Origin: Monilinia fructicola
Lineage: Eukaryota > Ascomycota > Leotiomycetes > Helotiales > Sclerotiniaceae
Length of the DNA: 64,000 nt
NCBI GenBank assembly: GCA_008692225.1
Contig: VICG01000011.1
Coordinates: 992,001 to 1,056,000, forward strand
Direction of reading: 5' to 3'
Made by a program: the position numbers and the translations under genes. This document shows positions 12,284 through 23,986 of the stretch, in pieces (positions within the stretch are counted from its first letter, which is position 1; each line of letters starts with the position of its first letter). Under the pieces are notes generated by a model, which saw only the letters and a program-made list of their open reading frames with translations, did not search any database and was not told the origin of the DNA.

Positions 12284-13237
12284 ATACCTCTTTCTGTTGA
12301 TTTATTTTTGATTTTTCTATTCGAGTATTATATGTTTCATCTTGACTCAAGACTTTGAGGAATATAGTTGTTAGATATCCCCCCCCGGAGAAGTGGACCT
12401 GGGGGGATTCGAATAAAAAGTATAGAGTTTATTCGTGTATGAACAAACAATCAATGAATGTATTTTATACCTATGGATAGGTAGGCAGCTTCTCTATCCA
12501 TACTCACGAAAACCGAAACAGGGATAGAAACAGAGATAGAAAGAAATAGACGCAACGAAAACCTAGCAACGAACGACAACTACAAGGAATCAACATTTCC
12601 CAAGATTGTAAGATTAGAATTTCATGAAGAATGCATGCAAATCTTTACCGGAGGACGTAAGCTTATAAGTGTCTTCTCACAATTATGTATAGCCATTTTG
12701 TCCCCCTGGGCGTTGATTATTAATTGTGTATATTATATTTATATTTATATATATATATATCACACTAGCTAGTTAATTAAAGGTAGATAGATGGTTATCG
12801 ATGTAGATGTAGTATACTCTGTAGATTAACTAGTTTATAGATTCTAGTATTCCCTTCTGTATGTATGATTGATTATAGTGTATACTACGTAGAATTTAAA
12901 AACATATATATTTATATATATATTATATTATATCATGTTATATCATGTTATATAATCATGTTTATATCATGTTATATCATATTATATCATATTATATCAT
13001 GTTATATCATATTATATCCTATTATATTATATCATGAGCCATCGCTCGTCACGTTCGGGATCGGGATCGGGTTCGAAAGGCTGCATTTGCTGCGGAGTAA
13101 TGGGTACGGGTATGGGTATGGGTATGGAAATGTGGTCGATGTGGATGGTTGAATGTGGATGGTATGGTGGATATCCATCCACTTGCATCCACATGTGTAC
13201 AAGTTTATGGTGGATCGGAACGTTTGAAAAATGGACG

Positions 13238-13269
<32 letters not shown>

Positions 13270-13434
13270 GAAGAAGAAAAAAAAGAGAAAAAGCATGCAG
13301 ATGCAGATGTTGTTTGAAATTGAGTGATGGATGGATGGATGGATGGATGGATGGATGTGGCGATAAAATGTAACCACAGTTCTATTTAACCTAGCAACCT
13401 ACGGTGGAGAACAGCGCGCGGCAAAAGTTCACGA
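12284..13434. other. AT-rich intergenic spacer between tRNA genes
   Basis: No gene supported. It holds a C-run/G-run pair near 12380-12406, long AT-rich DNA with repeated TATATCATGT units (about 12900-13035), AAG repeats at about 13237-13270 and GATG repeats at about 13327-13357. Open frames here translate only the repeats. Confidence 0.65.
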
Positions 13435-13516
13435 CGACGTCGGCATGATTCGAACATGCCGCCCCCGAAAGGAATTGATTTCTAGTCAATCACGTTAACC
13501 ACTCCGTCACGACGCC
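13435..13516 (-). tRNA. tRNA-Ser (AGA), copy 1
   Basis: An 82-nt class II tRNA on the minus strand. Acceptor GGCGTCG pairs with CGACGTC. The anticodon stem ATTGA/TCAAT encloses loop CTAGAAA, giving anticodon AGA. It has the long variable arm expected of Ser tRNAs and T-arm GCATG-TTCGAAT-CATGC, discriminator G. Nearly identical to the copy at 21681, which lacks one G in the variable region. Confidence 0.93.
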
Positions 13517-14404
13517 TGGGGTGTTTTGATGGATGCGAGCCGGGGATGGGGGGTTTTATTTAGGAGTGGAGTGAGTGAGGATTCTGAGTTGTGAGAGGGA
13601 TGATGGAGGCGTGATGGATGTAGAGATGTCGGGTTACCGTTTATAGTTTACAAACGGGGGAAGAAAAAAAAGACAAACAGAAAAAGAAATGGCAATCTCG
13701 ATAAGTTCGACAAAGAACAGACAAATCCACAGATAGCGTTACATACTCGAGCATCCGTCAATCACTTTACAAACCCAATACCAACCCAAGCGCAAAGTGA
13801 AATCTGCCGCATATTGAGAATACTTAGGTACTGCCGTACACATCTCGCCATAAACGAAAAACCAACGCGGATGCATGAAAGCAGGAAGCGAGAAAGCGCC
13901 GTGGATATCGCGACACTAGCATTCATCATAGCAATTTATTGCTCCTTGCTACCCAGGATGCCGACTGCCTAGTACCACCATCCATTTCCCGATCCTTTTG
14001 CTGTCGTTCCAAATTCCCATATTCGATTGATGATGACCTGATCCGAGGCCGTAGATTCCATTGCCAATCCCAATCCCATCATTGTCATTTTCTCATCGTA
14101 CTCCGTGTTGAGGTTGTCTGTTCGTTGGACCTCCTTGTAACTTCTTTCGCTGCTACTCATCAACCTGGACATGCCACATTTGCTCCCATCGCGCTCCCAT
14201 CCCATCTCCTCTTTCGTACAACGAAAGTCTCAATGTCCCCCTTCCCTTCCCCCTCCCCTACTCCCACTCCTCCATCAATTTGTTCTCCAAAACGCCCTCT
14301 GGAAAATCCCTCACTCCCAAATGCGTCGTGTGAGCCCAAGGTTTCAGACCATTCTCCTGTTGAATCGTATGCGCAAAACATTTACCTAAAAACATCAGAT
14401 CGAG
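13517..14404. other. Intergenic spacer downstream of the HD-domain gene
   Basis: No gene supported. The plus-strand open frame near 13939-14610 reaches into the antisense of the HD-domain gene and has no recognisable domain. Sequence near 14240-14300 is C-rich. Confidence 0.5.
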
Positions 14405-15133
14405 TTAGCCCAAGCCCACAGAAGCCCCAACGACCATCTCTCCCAGCCACCCTCCCCCCATCGCATGACCCCTCCCCAAACACCACAACGAGAAAGCAGC
14501 CAAAGCAAAAGACATACTCCACCCCAAGCGCGGCCACGCCCGCACAACCCCCTCAATGGTCCCCCTATCCAGCAACCCCGCGTTCCTCCCCACATTATCC
14601 AAGATCGTAGCCAGCTGCAACAAGCCGCCCACCCGGGTCTGCGACCCCACCTCGCCCAGATCCTGATGCCGCACAATCCCCTCGACCACCAGATCCCTCT
14701 GCTCCCTCGCGGCCCCGCGGCCCCTCAACAGCCCGTCCGCAATCCAGGCCCCCAGGAACTCAAACGACATGAGCGACTCCTGCAGGTGCTTCGGGACCGT
14801 GCCCACATCGTGCAGGAGAGCCATCAGGGCGTACGTCTCCAGCAGGGGACTGTCCGGGGTGATGGGCGTCCAGGTCGGGAAGGCGTGCACGAGGATCGCG
14901 ACGCCGTAGTGGTAGACGCGCATGGAGTGGTGGAAGGTTTCCTGGGGGAGCTCCTGTTGCGCGTAGGCTTGGATGGATGTGGCGAGGGCGGTGGAGGGGA
15001 AGGGAAGGGCGGTCAGAGGGAGCGAGGGGGCGGGGCTGGGGGCTGTGGCCGAGGTTTCGATGAGCTGGGTGAGGGAGGCGGGGACGGCGGTCCAGCCGTA
15101 AGAGGAGATGGCGCGTTGGCGTTCGTAGGTCAT
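14405..15133 (-). CDS. HD-domain protein, cyanamide hydratase (Ddi2/Ddi3)-like
   Basis: Single-exon 242-residue protein resembling fungal cyanamide hydratases, zinc HD-domain enzymes that hydrate cyanamide to urea. N-terminal SSYGWTAVPASL matches the family start. Metal-ligand candidates are in HHSMRVYHYG (H69), LLHDVG (H108-D109) and IVRHQDLG, followed by LQLATILDNVGRNAGLL. The length matches the family (about 225-245). The C-terminus (SLWCLGRGHAMGGGWLGEM) diverges from the usual KPW-H-TT ending, so either the paralogue differs or the last exon is misread. The gene is strikingly GC-rich compared with neighbouring genes. Cytosolic. Real substrate uncertain: many fungi carry several paralogues. 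Confidence 0.85.
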   Translation of the reverse strand: MTYERQRAISSYGWTAVPASLTQLIETSATAPSPAPSLPLTALPFPSTALATSIQAYAQQELPQETFHHSMRVYHYGVAILVHAFPTWTPITPDSPLLETYALMALLHDVGTVPKHLQESLMSFEFLGAWIADGLLRGRGAAREQRDLVVEGIVRHQDLGEVGSQTRVGGLLQLATILDNVGRNAGLLDRGTIEGVVRAWPRLGWSMSFALAAFSLWCLGRGHAMGGGWLGEMVVGASVGLG

Positions 15134-16459
15134 GGTTTCGATGGTTTTGCTTGCTTACTTGCTTGCTGGCTGGCTGGCTGGCTGTACTTCTTCTTTCGCT
15201 TCCTCCGTTCTTTATTTTCCAATATCAATAACCCAGCAACCCAACCACTTACCCAAAAAACCCAATGTGTTGACAAAAGAAAGCCAAGCAGAAGGGCCGG
15301 AAACAGCCCTCTCTTATACACAAACACACACGCGCACACACCAAAGGAAACAAAATCACCCCTCCCGCATTCCACGCCAGATTCCAGCAACCCCTCAATT
15401 TGTCATCCACTCATCCAAATGCGCTCAGCCCATCGCCCAACCGCCCAATCACCCACGCACCCAGCCGCGCAAATCCCCCACCCCTATGCCCCCAGCTTAC
15501 AAACCACACAGGACAGACATGTACATGTACATGTACATGCATGTGCATATGCACACGCCCATACCACGCCATCGATGCAAGAACGGCAACATTGCACGCA
15601 CCCCGTCCATTGCGTAACCCGTCTCCCACCCTCCCGACAGGGCGTAACAAGTCCCTCGACCCCAATTCCAATCTTCGTTCCCACGCGATGTGACATAATC
15701 ACATCCAAGCCCATCCGTCCACGAGATACCCCGCACCCCAAGCCCCACGCCGGTAAACCTACCTCATCTTCCTTGCCTCCCCTCACTTACCTTACCTTGC
15801 CCTATCAGTCACAAAGTACGATGTCACGAGCCACGCGTGCATGCATGCATATGCACAGTAAGAGCTACGAGGTACTTACCTCATAATACTTCAATTTGCG
15901 CTGCGCGACATTGGCAATCATCACGTACGTAAGCTACACTTTCTGACAACAATCCAATTGGGCCAGTCGGTCTGAATTTCGAAAGGCGAGGGGTTGATTT
16001 TGTCATCATCGCAGTGGGAAGTGGACGGAGGACATTTGGAAGGATAGAACATTGAAGATGTCTATAGTAGTCACAATGAAGCTGCGTGCAGGGGATCGAA
16101 AGACCGCTATGCAAAATTGATGGAAAGACTATCTAGGTATTTTAGCAAAAGGATTACTCGTGAACAGTGTTCATTCTTCCTCTATAACATTAGCAAGTTC
16201 ATTGGAATATCATCATCCATACTCTCGTTCAAATCATTGAAAACCATAACCCAACGGTGACATATCGTATTCTTACGCACCACGCCATAATGCATATCAT
16301 AACCTTCTAAACACGTGTAGTACTCATGACTAATTCCAACTTTAACTCCAAATCCATGCTCTATTTCCATCGCAATGGTATAAATGCAAAACAAGCGATA
16401 TCATCCAAACCTGCCCCAATCTGATGCAAACTCCAATCCATGCATGCGAAAAGAAAACA
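15134..16459. other. Promoter region of the HD gene and 3' flank of the endopolyphosphatase gene
   Basis: No gene supported. It contains GCTT/GGCT units at 15148-15184, CACA-rich sequence near 15320, a palindromic ACATGT/GCATGT tract at about 15520-15552 and a GCATGCATGCAT tract near 15838-15855. The 473-codon plus-strand frame crossing this region is antisense to the HD gene and Pro/His-rich. Confidence 0.6.
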
Positions 16460-18867
16460 TTATAATTCCAAGCCGTGCAACTCTTCTTCCTCATCGAGAA
16501 TAGGAATTAATGGTTTTGGGATATGCACCAAAGTTTCGTCATCAAATGACCTTATGTCATCCTCATCTAAAGTACTGATGAAAGCACGTTGAAGGAAGCG
16601 GAGCCAAACTCGATTCTTTTCCTTCTGCTTGCGATGATGCTTCTTCTTCTTGTGCTTCTTCTTTTCTGCAGCATCTTCGATACTGTCCTCCTCGGAAATA
16701 GAAGTTTGTTTCGCATCGTCGGTGGTATCCACGTCATCTTCATAAGCTTGAGATTCCTCCAAGATCTCTCCATCCTCTACTCGATCCCCCTTTGACGGTT
16801 TGTACTTTCCAATCCTGTGTGCAAGCTTGAGATAGCTTTTGACCGTCATATCTTTCAGTTTGTAAATCGGATCCGTGAAAGTGTCATACTCGACCTGATA
16901 GTGGAATGCGCGTGGATTTGGATCATCATCCTTTGGAACCTTCCCACCATGCTTACCCTTGCGCCATTTCTCTGTATCAATTTCATCGTTGGATTTCTTT
17001 GATGCCAATTCGAGATTGTTGATGTAAGTCAAATTTGCAAAATATTGAGTGTACCCGAGTAATGTGAAACTTTGAGGAGAGTATGCCGGTCCAGGAGGTG
17101 CATCTTTCGAAGGAGGAGATGGAACAATAAACCCTGGATTGGTAGGTGTCGGATTCTTGAACTTCTTCTTACCTTTCTGATGCTTCTTCTTCCTCTTCTC
17201 GGCAGAGAACTCATCATCGTCCGCGTGAATATGGTCTTTCGAATCTTCATTGGCATGGTCCTTTAATCGATCCTCTTCTTCTTGATCAAGCCAATCAATT
17301 TGTTCATCACTACTGACGAGTGAATCTGACCAAATAGCCGAGTCATCTAAGCCTGTGATATTGTACTCGATCACTCGAAGAGTGGGAAAATAGTTGGGCA
17401 CAATGCTCGGTCCAACGTGTGTGATCTGGAATCTTTCTCCCCATGGACCACCAAACTTCTTCAATTCTTTCTTCTTCTTGTCCCTCTTCTTTTCCTTTTT
17501 GCTCTTCTTGCCTTTCTTCGCCTTGCCATCAGAGGCACTCGCCAACTCAGAGTCCTCCAAATCTTCCTCATCAACGTCCATCGAAATTGGTAGATTTTTG
17601 GGGTTGGGCAATACAGACCAATCTTCTCGAAGATCTTCCAGGTAATCCCCAGCAGATTGTACCGTGAATTCGTCGTCCATCAATGCGCGAGGAGGCGCCG
17701 CAGATGTACCCTCGAACAGCAAGAGATCAATATCTTCAGTGTCGTGTATCATAAAATGATCAATATTCATGTGCCCAAACATGCCTCCGACGATGATATC
17801 TCGATATTGCTGAAGCCACAAAGTATATTTTTGCCAACAAGTTTCGTCCCAAAGTGATTTGCTGTCGGTTCGGGCGGGAGGTACATGTCCAGTAAGGATG
17901 ACCTTCATTCCGCGATCCCGCATAAATTGCAGTTGAATTCGTAGCCATTCCATATGTTCATAACCAGGCTCTGATCGCAATGCGCAGCCATCCACCGCAG
18001 CATTATGGCTAAAGAAGTATAAAGTATTGAGACTGAAGACGGCCAATTTCTTTGGAATAACCTCGACATAGTACCATCCTCCTCGTTGGAAACCATGTCT
18101 CTGCTCTTCGGGTATGAATTTATCCCAAATATCTGTATACGTTTTCAACCATTTATTCGGACCCGAAAGTAAGATGTTATGTGGAAGGATGTCGTTATTG
18201 CCAAATGTTGAGATGACCGGAATCGATAAATCTTCACCATCCCCGAAAGTCTCTAAAAATTGAGATGCGATCCTTCTATTGGTATCAAGGACTTCACTTT
18301 GAATTCGGGGAATCCTTTCATCGCTATCATGACGTGCACTATTCCAAATCAGCATTTCTCCTCGCACAAAGCCAAATCATCATTGCGCCGATTGGGCTGT
18401 TCGTCAAGGCAAAACCAACCTGTCCCCTGTCCACACGACAAAGTCCACGTTATCCCTCACATTTTCCTTTATCCATTTGAAAGTCGCATCTATGAGGGAC
18501 TGAGGAGTGTCGCAGTCCGAAGTTTCCGCGCCATACGTGCCCGCGGTTCCTTTTCCTCGATGGCAAGCATCATCTTCGTCGGTAGAGGAAAAGACCTTAT
18601 AATGGGGATCTTGATGTAAATCTGTAATAAATGAGCATCGTACAGGACCATTAAATGGCAAACTAATGATTTAACCCCACCTGTAATGTGCAGGAATCTG
18701 CCATGCAGACGTTTGGAGGAAGCGTGCTGATGGTGTGTAGGATTCAGGTCCTCCAATGGCACTTGCAGATTCGATTGAGTGGCACCGACAGTACCGAGGG
18801 GTTTGGCATTGGTGGCAGGAGAGATTTGGAGCAGACAAACTGCTACGGATACTGCGTTGAGACGCAT
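16460..18867 (-). CDS. PPN1: Vacuolar endopolyphosphatase (metallophosphatase)
   Basis: Cleaves inorganic polyphosphate chains internally; works in the vacuole, where fungi store phosphate. Exons: 18867-18681, 18621-18420, 18338-16460; introns of 59 and 81 bp (GTGGGG...CAG and GTTGGT...TAG). All phases agree and there is no frame break. The start MRLNAVSVAVCLLQ gives a hydrophobic signal or anchor. Metallophosphoesterase motifs follow: FITDLHQDPHY read as ITDLHQD across the splice, FVVWTGD, STFGNNDILPHN, LTGHVPPART and GGMFGHMNIDHF. The rest has the charged Lys-rich linkers (two KKKK-HKK tracts) seen in filamentous-fungal Ppn1. Total about 755 residues, longer than the yeast protein mainly through these linkers. 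Confidence 0.93.
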
Positions 18868-19718
18868 ATTTCTCAAACAAATCAATAATAAGGAGAAGAA
18901 CAGAGACACAAGAGGATATATGCTTAGGGAAAGGTTGTCATTCTCATGTATAATAAAAATAAAAATAAAAATAATAATAATAATGTATATAGGGTAAGAG
19001 AGAAGAAGAAGAAAGGAGGAAAGGAAGAAAGGAAGAAAAAGAGGTTGGAATGTGAGTGTGAGTGTGAATGTAAATGTAAATGTAAATGTGAATGTAATAG
19101 TAATGATGATGATCTAATTTCCTGTCTTTTATGATGAAAATGGAAAAAAGTGACGTTGGATCAAGAAATGAATGACCTTGGTCACTTCTCTTTTCCTTTC
19201 TCTTCCTTTTCCCTTTCCCTCTCCCTCTCGCTTTCCCTTTTCCTTCCTCTTTCTCTTCCTCTTTCGCTTTCCCTTCCCTCGTGGAGAGATTCGCGGTCAA
19301 ATGGCTGGGCGGAGGGGTACTCACTCGTACCTCAGTGCGATGGATGTCATACGGATGGATGCAATTAATAAAATACAAAAAGGCTTTAAGTTGGTTGAAA
19401 TTCCCTTAGAAGAAAGGAAATGAAATGAAATGAAATGAAATGAGATGAGATGAAATGAAGAAATAAAATGAAGAGATAGTAAAATGAAATAATGAGATAT
19501 TTAATTCTTGAACAACCACAATAACCGTAACCACAATGTCGATGACAACAAGTAATGAAGTTATTATGATGGATGAGTTGTCTGTTCTATTTGTTCCTGT
19601 CAAAATATGATATGATGATGAATGGATGAGTGTTTAGGAAGAGGAAGAAGTAAAGGATATAATGATATATATGAATGTGGATATGGATATATATATATAT
19701 GTATAGATCGTATAGATG

Positions 19719-19754
<36 letters not shown>

Positions 19755-21680
19755 ATTATATAATATGTATACTCGAGTATATATATCTATAACCTTGGAA
19801 TAATGAATAAGATAATAAATGATAATAAATCGATTCTCTATTGTTCATTCGAATACTCTACACAGACTTGAATACTTTTTATACTCTTCAGCAATACTTG
19901 TATATGAGTATTAAATAAAAAAGAATCCAAAAAGAAGCCTTCAACTTCTCTTTAATTCACCCTTTGAGCTATTTACTTACTTTTCCCCCAACTATTCAAC
20001 CTTGTTATTAACTCAATTATTACTCGAGTACTTTCTTATTATTGACTTATTATTGACTTATCGAACTAATCAACTGCCCATCAAGGTGTTTGTCTCCTGT
20101 GTCTGTCTCACTTTCTCATCCTCATCCTCTCCCTCGCTTCGAACTTCTTACCTTCCCCTCGCTCGCATCCATCAAAGAGATCATCATTACATCGCAATGA
20201 GCAAGGAGCAAGGAGGTTCCCTCTCCAATCCTGCTTGAACCAATCATCCGCACACGTGGATGCATCAAGAGTCAGTCACTCGTGGGTTTGGATCATCTCT
20301 CCAGGCGCTCCCAAGAAGAAGAATATCCTTATGGCATGATCAAGAGGATTAAACGTATGAAGCTTATTTCAGCGCATTTCACTCACGCGACACGTTTTTC
20401 CAAAGCGACATGACAAGATCGTGGATATTTGTGAAGGTTAGACCGTGTAGCCTGATAAATGGATGCGTGTAAGAGTGACCATGACCAATACGAAGATATC
20501 AAAATGCATTCAAAGGGAGGGAGGGGAGGGGGGTGGTGAAACAATTAATGCGCGAATTTATCTTGTCACTACTTAGATACTTATGGTAAGGTACGGGTGA
20601 TGATGGTGATAGTCGTAGTGATAATTAGTACTAGTAGTAGTATATGTAGATGGCACTTGAATACAAATACATTAGGTATATACACACGGTAATCTAATAT
20701 ATATATATATATATATCTCTCTCTCTCTGTATATATTTGATTTACTTCTTTCATGATCTATTCAATCCTCCCTCTCGTTGCTCTCTCCCGTTGCTCCCTC
20801 TTCAAATGATGCAACCTTTATCCACCCCCTTTCCCTTACCGAGACTCAAGAGTTATTTATTGCAGGTTGTAATATCTATCCCAAAGTAATCTTGACGTTT
20901 CAAATGTGAAATCGATGGTTGGGATGGATGGATGGATGGATGGATGGATGGATGCCTTTGTAGAACTTCAGATGCAGCAACGAGTGCATTTCCTCAAGTA
21001 CGTACGTACATGCGTGCGTACCTAGGTATTTATTTCAAGTAACCTGGAACCTGTTGTGTGACTCTATACTGGTGGACCCTGATTTTCTGTCGGCAACTTT
21101 TGTGGCGCCTGAACCGCGTCTTTTTATTATTGATGATTGATGATTGATGATTGATTACCGTTTGAAACGGGGTGTCAGGGAAGACAGCAGTTCTTTCTTG
21201 ATTTCACATGAGCATACTGTACCAAGTCCTGTATTGTCATTTACATTCGAACATTGTGTACAGCCATAGCAAAGAAGTATCCATCTATACTGTACTATAC
21301 TATACCATCATCCATCATCCATCATCCAAATTTATAGCAGCAGCGAATAAGTCCTAATTATCACACCTAAACACTTACTTGTATAAGTTGTATTACCGTC
21401 CAGTCACATGTCACATATCCACCCACCTGCATCCTCAATCATTCCAAGATCCACTCATCAGTGAGTGGTTCTTCGGCTTACGGCATAGAAATACAGTGTA
21501 CTCTGTATAGCACACTGTACAGGACTTGGGACCTCGGGAAACCGCAAACTGGCGTCGATCCATAAATCTCACTTGGTATCCAACCAGAACACGGCAAACA
21601 CGCCTTGAGATTCCGCATAAATTTCCAGAAGCCATGATAGATGAAAATAAGCTTCGTCTCAACATCCCATCTGAGACGAT
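18868..21680. other. Long repeat-rich spacer without supported genes
   Basis: Contains AATAAA/ATAATA repeats near 18953-18985, GAATGTAAATGT units near 19050-19095, CTTTCC tracts at 19190-19280, AAATG repeats at 19418-19470, AT dinucleotides at 19683-19752 and 20696-20720, and GGAT units at 20924-20955. A 13-codon ATG frame at 20197-20238 (MSKEQGGSLSNPA) sits in a good start context after a CT-rich leader typical of expressed fungal genes, and could be the first exon of a small gene I cannot complete. Confidence 0.5.
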
Positions 21681-21761
21681 GGCGTCGTGACGGAGTGGTT
21701 AACGTGATTGACTAGAAATCAATTCCTTTCGGGGGCGCATGTTCGAATCATGCCGACGTCG
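21681..21761 (+). tRNA. tRNA-Ser (AGA), copy 2
   Basis: 81-nt class II tRNA. Same acceptor (GGCGTCG/CGACGTC), anticodon loop CTAGAAA (AGA) and T-arm as the copy at 13435-13516, but with one G fewer in the variable region just before the T-stem. T-runs at about 21778-21786 suit a Pol III terminator. The flanks of the two copies are not similar, so there is no sign of a recent segmental duplication. Confidence 0.92.
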
Positions 21762-22230
21762 CATTCTTCTTTTGCCGTTTTTTTCGATTTTTTTTGGACG
21801 GGGAGGGAGAGGGGGAGGCGAGGGGCGTATGGCTACGTTTAGAAGAGCTTTCGGAAGAAAGAGTTTATAATCAAATCCTTTTTGTACATCTCGGAGCTTA
21901 GGATTTGGAATGCCTTTAGTAACTAGGTAAGGTAGGTAGGTAGGTGGTTAGGTGGTTAGGTAGCTAGGTGGTTAGGTAGCTAGGGTTAGGTAGCTAGGTG
22001 GTTAGGTAGCTAGGTGGTTAGGTAGCTAGGTAGTTTTGCTTTTTGGGAGAATGAGATCATCCATTCCAACAAGTGCCGGCTATCAACACCGGAATCTAAC
22101 TAAGATTTACATCAAGTAGCTAATCTGCCAATACAACTACTCGAGTTTTGTTATTATAAACACCACAAATGGACACTATGTGTCGGGTGTGTAGATTATT
22201 GGTTAAATATGAAAAAGCCATCTCTATCAT
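21762..22230. other. Spacer between tRNA-Ser and the permease gene
   Basis: Apart from the tRNA terminator T-runs and the minisatellite at 21925-22034, I see nothing coding here. It carries the 3' flank of the minus-strand permease gene. Confidence 0.6.
21925..22034. repeat. GGTTAGGTAGCTAGGT minisatellite
   Basis: Imperfect tandem units built from GGTTAGGTAGCTAGGT, with shorter GGTAGGTA and GGTTAGGT variants at the 5' edge. It begins about 165 bp after the tRNA-Ser gene. The GGTTAG core resembles telomeric sequence but is interrupted by GTAGCTAG. Confidence 0.85.
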
Positions 22231-23986
22231 CTATCGTCCGAATTTCTTTAACTCTAAATATCTCAATGGTGGGAACACAACAGCTGTAAAGCCGATACCA
22301 AGCCAATCTCCAATATCACCCCCATATTCGCCCCCAACCATTAGAGCAAGGGGGCCTGTATACCAAATCTGATACATGCCCACGACTGCCCCAGCGAATC
22401 CAATCAAGAATGACAATAGAGCCGCAAATCCAATCGGCAGCTTGTTTCTGTCATTATAGATGGTCCAGTCGAACGATTTGCCAGCGAGTTTGTGGAAGAT
22501 GAAATATTCCTCGAGACTGATGGTGATCCAGGGGCAAATCCAATACGCCATCATGGGGAGGAAATTTTCAAAGACGGTGTAGAGCCTGTTGCGACCACAG
22601 ACAGAGAGGACGAGCTGTGTTCGAGTTAGTATCATAACGGATAAAACCGGAGTGACGGAGCTGCGGCTTACCTCAACTGCTGTGATGAGAACACACCAGA
22701 ACCAACGAGGAATCTTGTTGGCCCAACCTCCAAGAACCTGAATGGTTAAAGCCGCACTGTAGCTACATGGGGCGTTATTGGTGATGGATCCAAGAGCAAG
22801 AATGACGACACATAAGCCACCAAAACCCCCGAGACTACTCAGGCACTCCTGGAAGAGTGCACCTGATGAGACGTTATAAGCATCGCTCCACGCCGGGATG
22901 TTGGGGAACACCTGTGGCAATGCCAACTCCAACGATATTGGCGAAAATGACAGACGTCCAAATGCCGGACCACGTGGATGCGAATGTCATCCATTTTGGG
23001 TAATCCTTGGGGTAGTAGACGTAAAAGTCGGCGCTGATGGCAGTAAAATCCAATTATACTCGCAAATATCAGGGCGAAGAACGAACAGCGGTTGGCGTTG
23101 ATGGTTCCAGAATCACCGACGGATACTGCCTTCGTATCGAAATCCTGGCCCGTGCAGCCGATCAGCACGAACATGACAATCACCTGTGGTATGTATCCGA
23201 ATCTATTTGGTTGTGAGCCCTATGAACTCCGATCTCCAAGGGGCGACTGTGCTGGTTACCTCTCTATTTTGTTCAAATACTCAATACCAAAAGTAGCGAC
23301 TAAACCAATGCAAAGCGCTGCAATGATACATCCCACTGCCAAACTCAGGCTTCCTCCATTAACTGCTGTTATCATCTGGCCCGTAATGATACACCCAATG
23401 GTTCCAAAGCCTACTTGCTGAACAACATTACAGCAGCATGCAATTTTGGAAGGCCAATAACCCATAAAATATCGCCCAACAATCTGTCAAGGCAGGAGAA
23501 ATGTTAGCTCACGACAGAGAGTGAGATGCGAGAGGGGGAAAAGCGTACCTGAGTCCTGTTACCACTTTCCGGTCCAAATGTCGCCATGTAAGCTATCGAC
23601 GACGAGGCAAGCGCATTCGCGAAAATAACAATGCAGACACAGTCCACCCAGCCGAGGCCATATACCAAGGGGCCCAAAAGACCGACGATGATGTTCATGG
23701 CCTGTAAGTTAATGCTGAACCACAGCGAGAACATGTGGAAATAGTCATGGAGTGGACGGGCGACATTTCTCTCGTTGTCCGCTACCCTGGTGATGCCTCG
23801 CGCTTCAACCCCCCAGATCTTCTCCAATTTGACACTCCATTTGCTCAATCCTCCCTCTGAGCTGGGCAGTTGATCGTTCTCATGTTCCACGTCGAGGACG
23901 GACTTGCCATCGCGGTCTATGCGGCTATCGAACGTGGCTTGGGTTCGTATCCCCTTCTCGATATAATCCTCTGATGAAGACGCCAT
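22231..23986 (-). CDS. Purine-cytosine permease, FCY2-like (NCS1 family; two frame breaks)
   Basis: Plasma-membrane proton symporter for cytosine, adenine or related bases. Exons: 23986-23549, 23483-23260, 23202-22672, 22614-22231; introns 57-65 bp with canonical ends. About 524 residues with 11-12 membrane segments, as usual for the family. The N-terminus is cytosolic (WSVKLEKIWGVEARGITRV). Family landmarks: FSLWFSINLQAMNIIVG, FGPESGNRTQ, DFYVYYPKDYPKW, NVSSGALFQECL and ALGSITNNAPCSYSAALT. Two single-base insertions in exon 3, at the A4 run 23045-23048 and near 22907-22914, must be ignored to keep the frame; exon lengths then close exactly. NCS1 membership is firm; the transported base is inferred. 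Confidence 0.88.

Noticed and set aside
14465..15886. Long plus-strand open frame of 473 codons
   Set aside because: It is antisense to the HD-domain gene, Pro/His/Gln-rich with no domain; the minus strand has the family motifs. Its length is a by-product of high GC content.
21925..22034. True telomere repeat
   Set aside because: Units are interrupted by GTAGCTAG and genes continue on both sides, so it is not a chromosome end.
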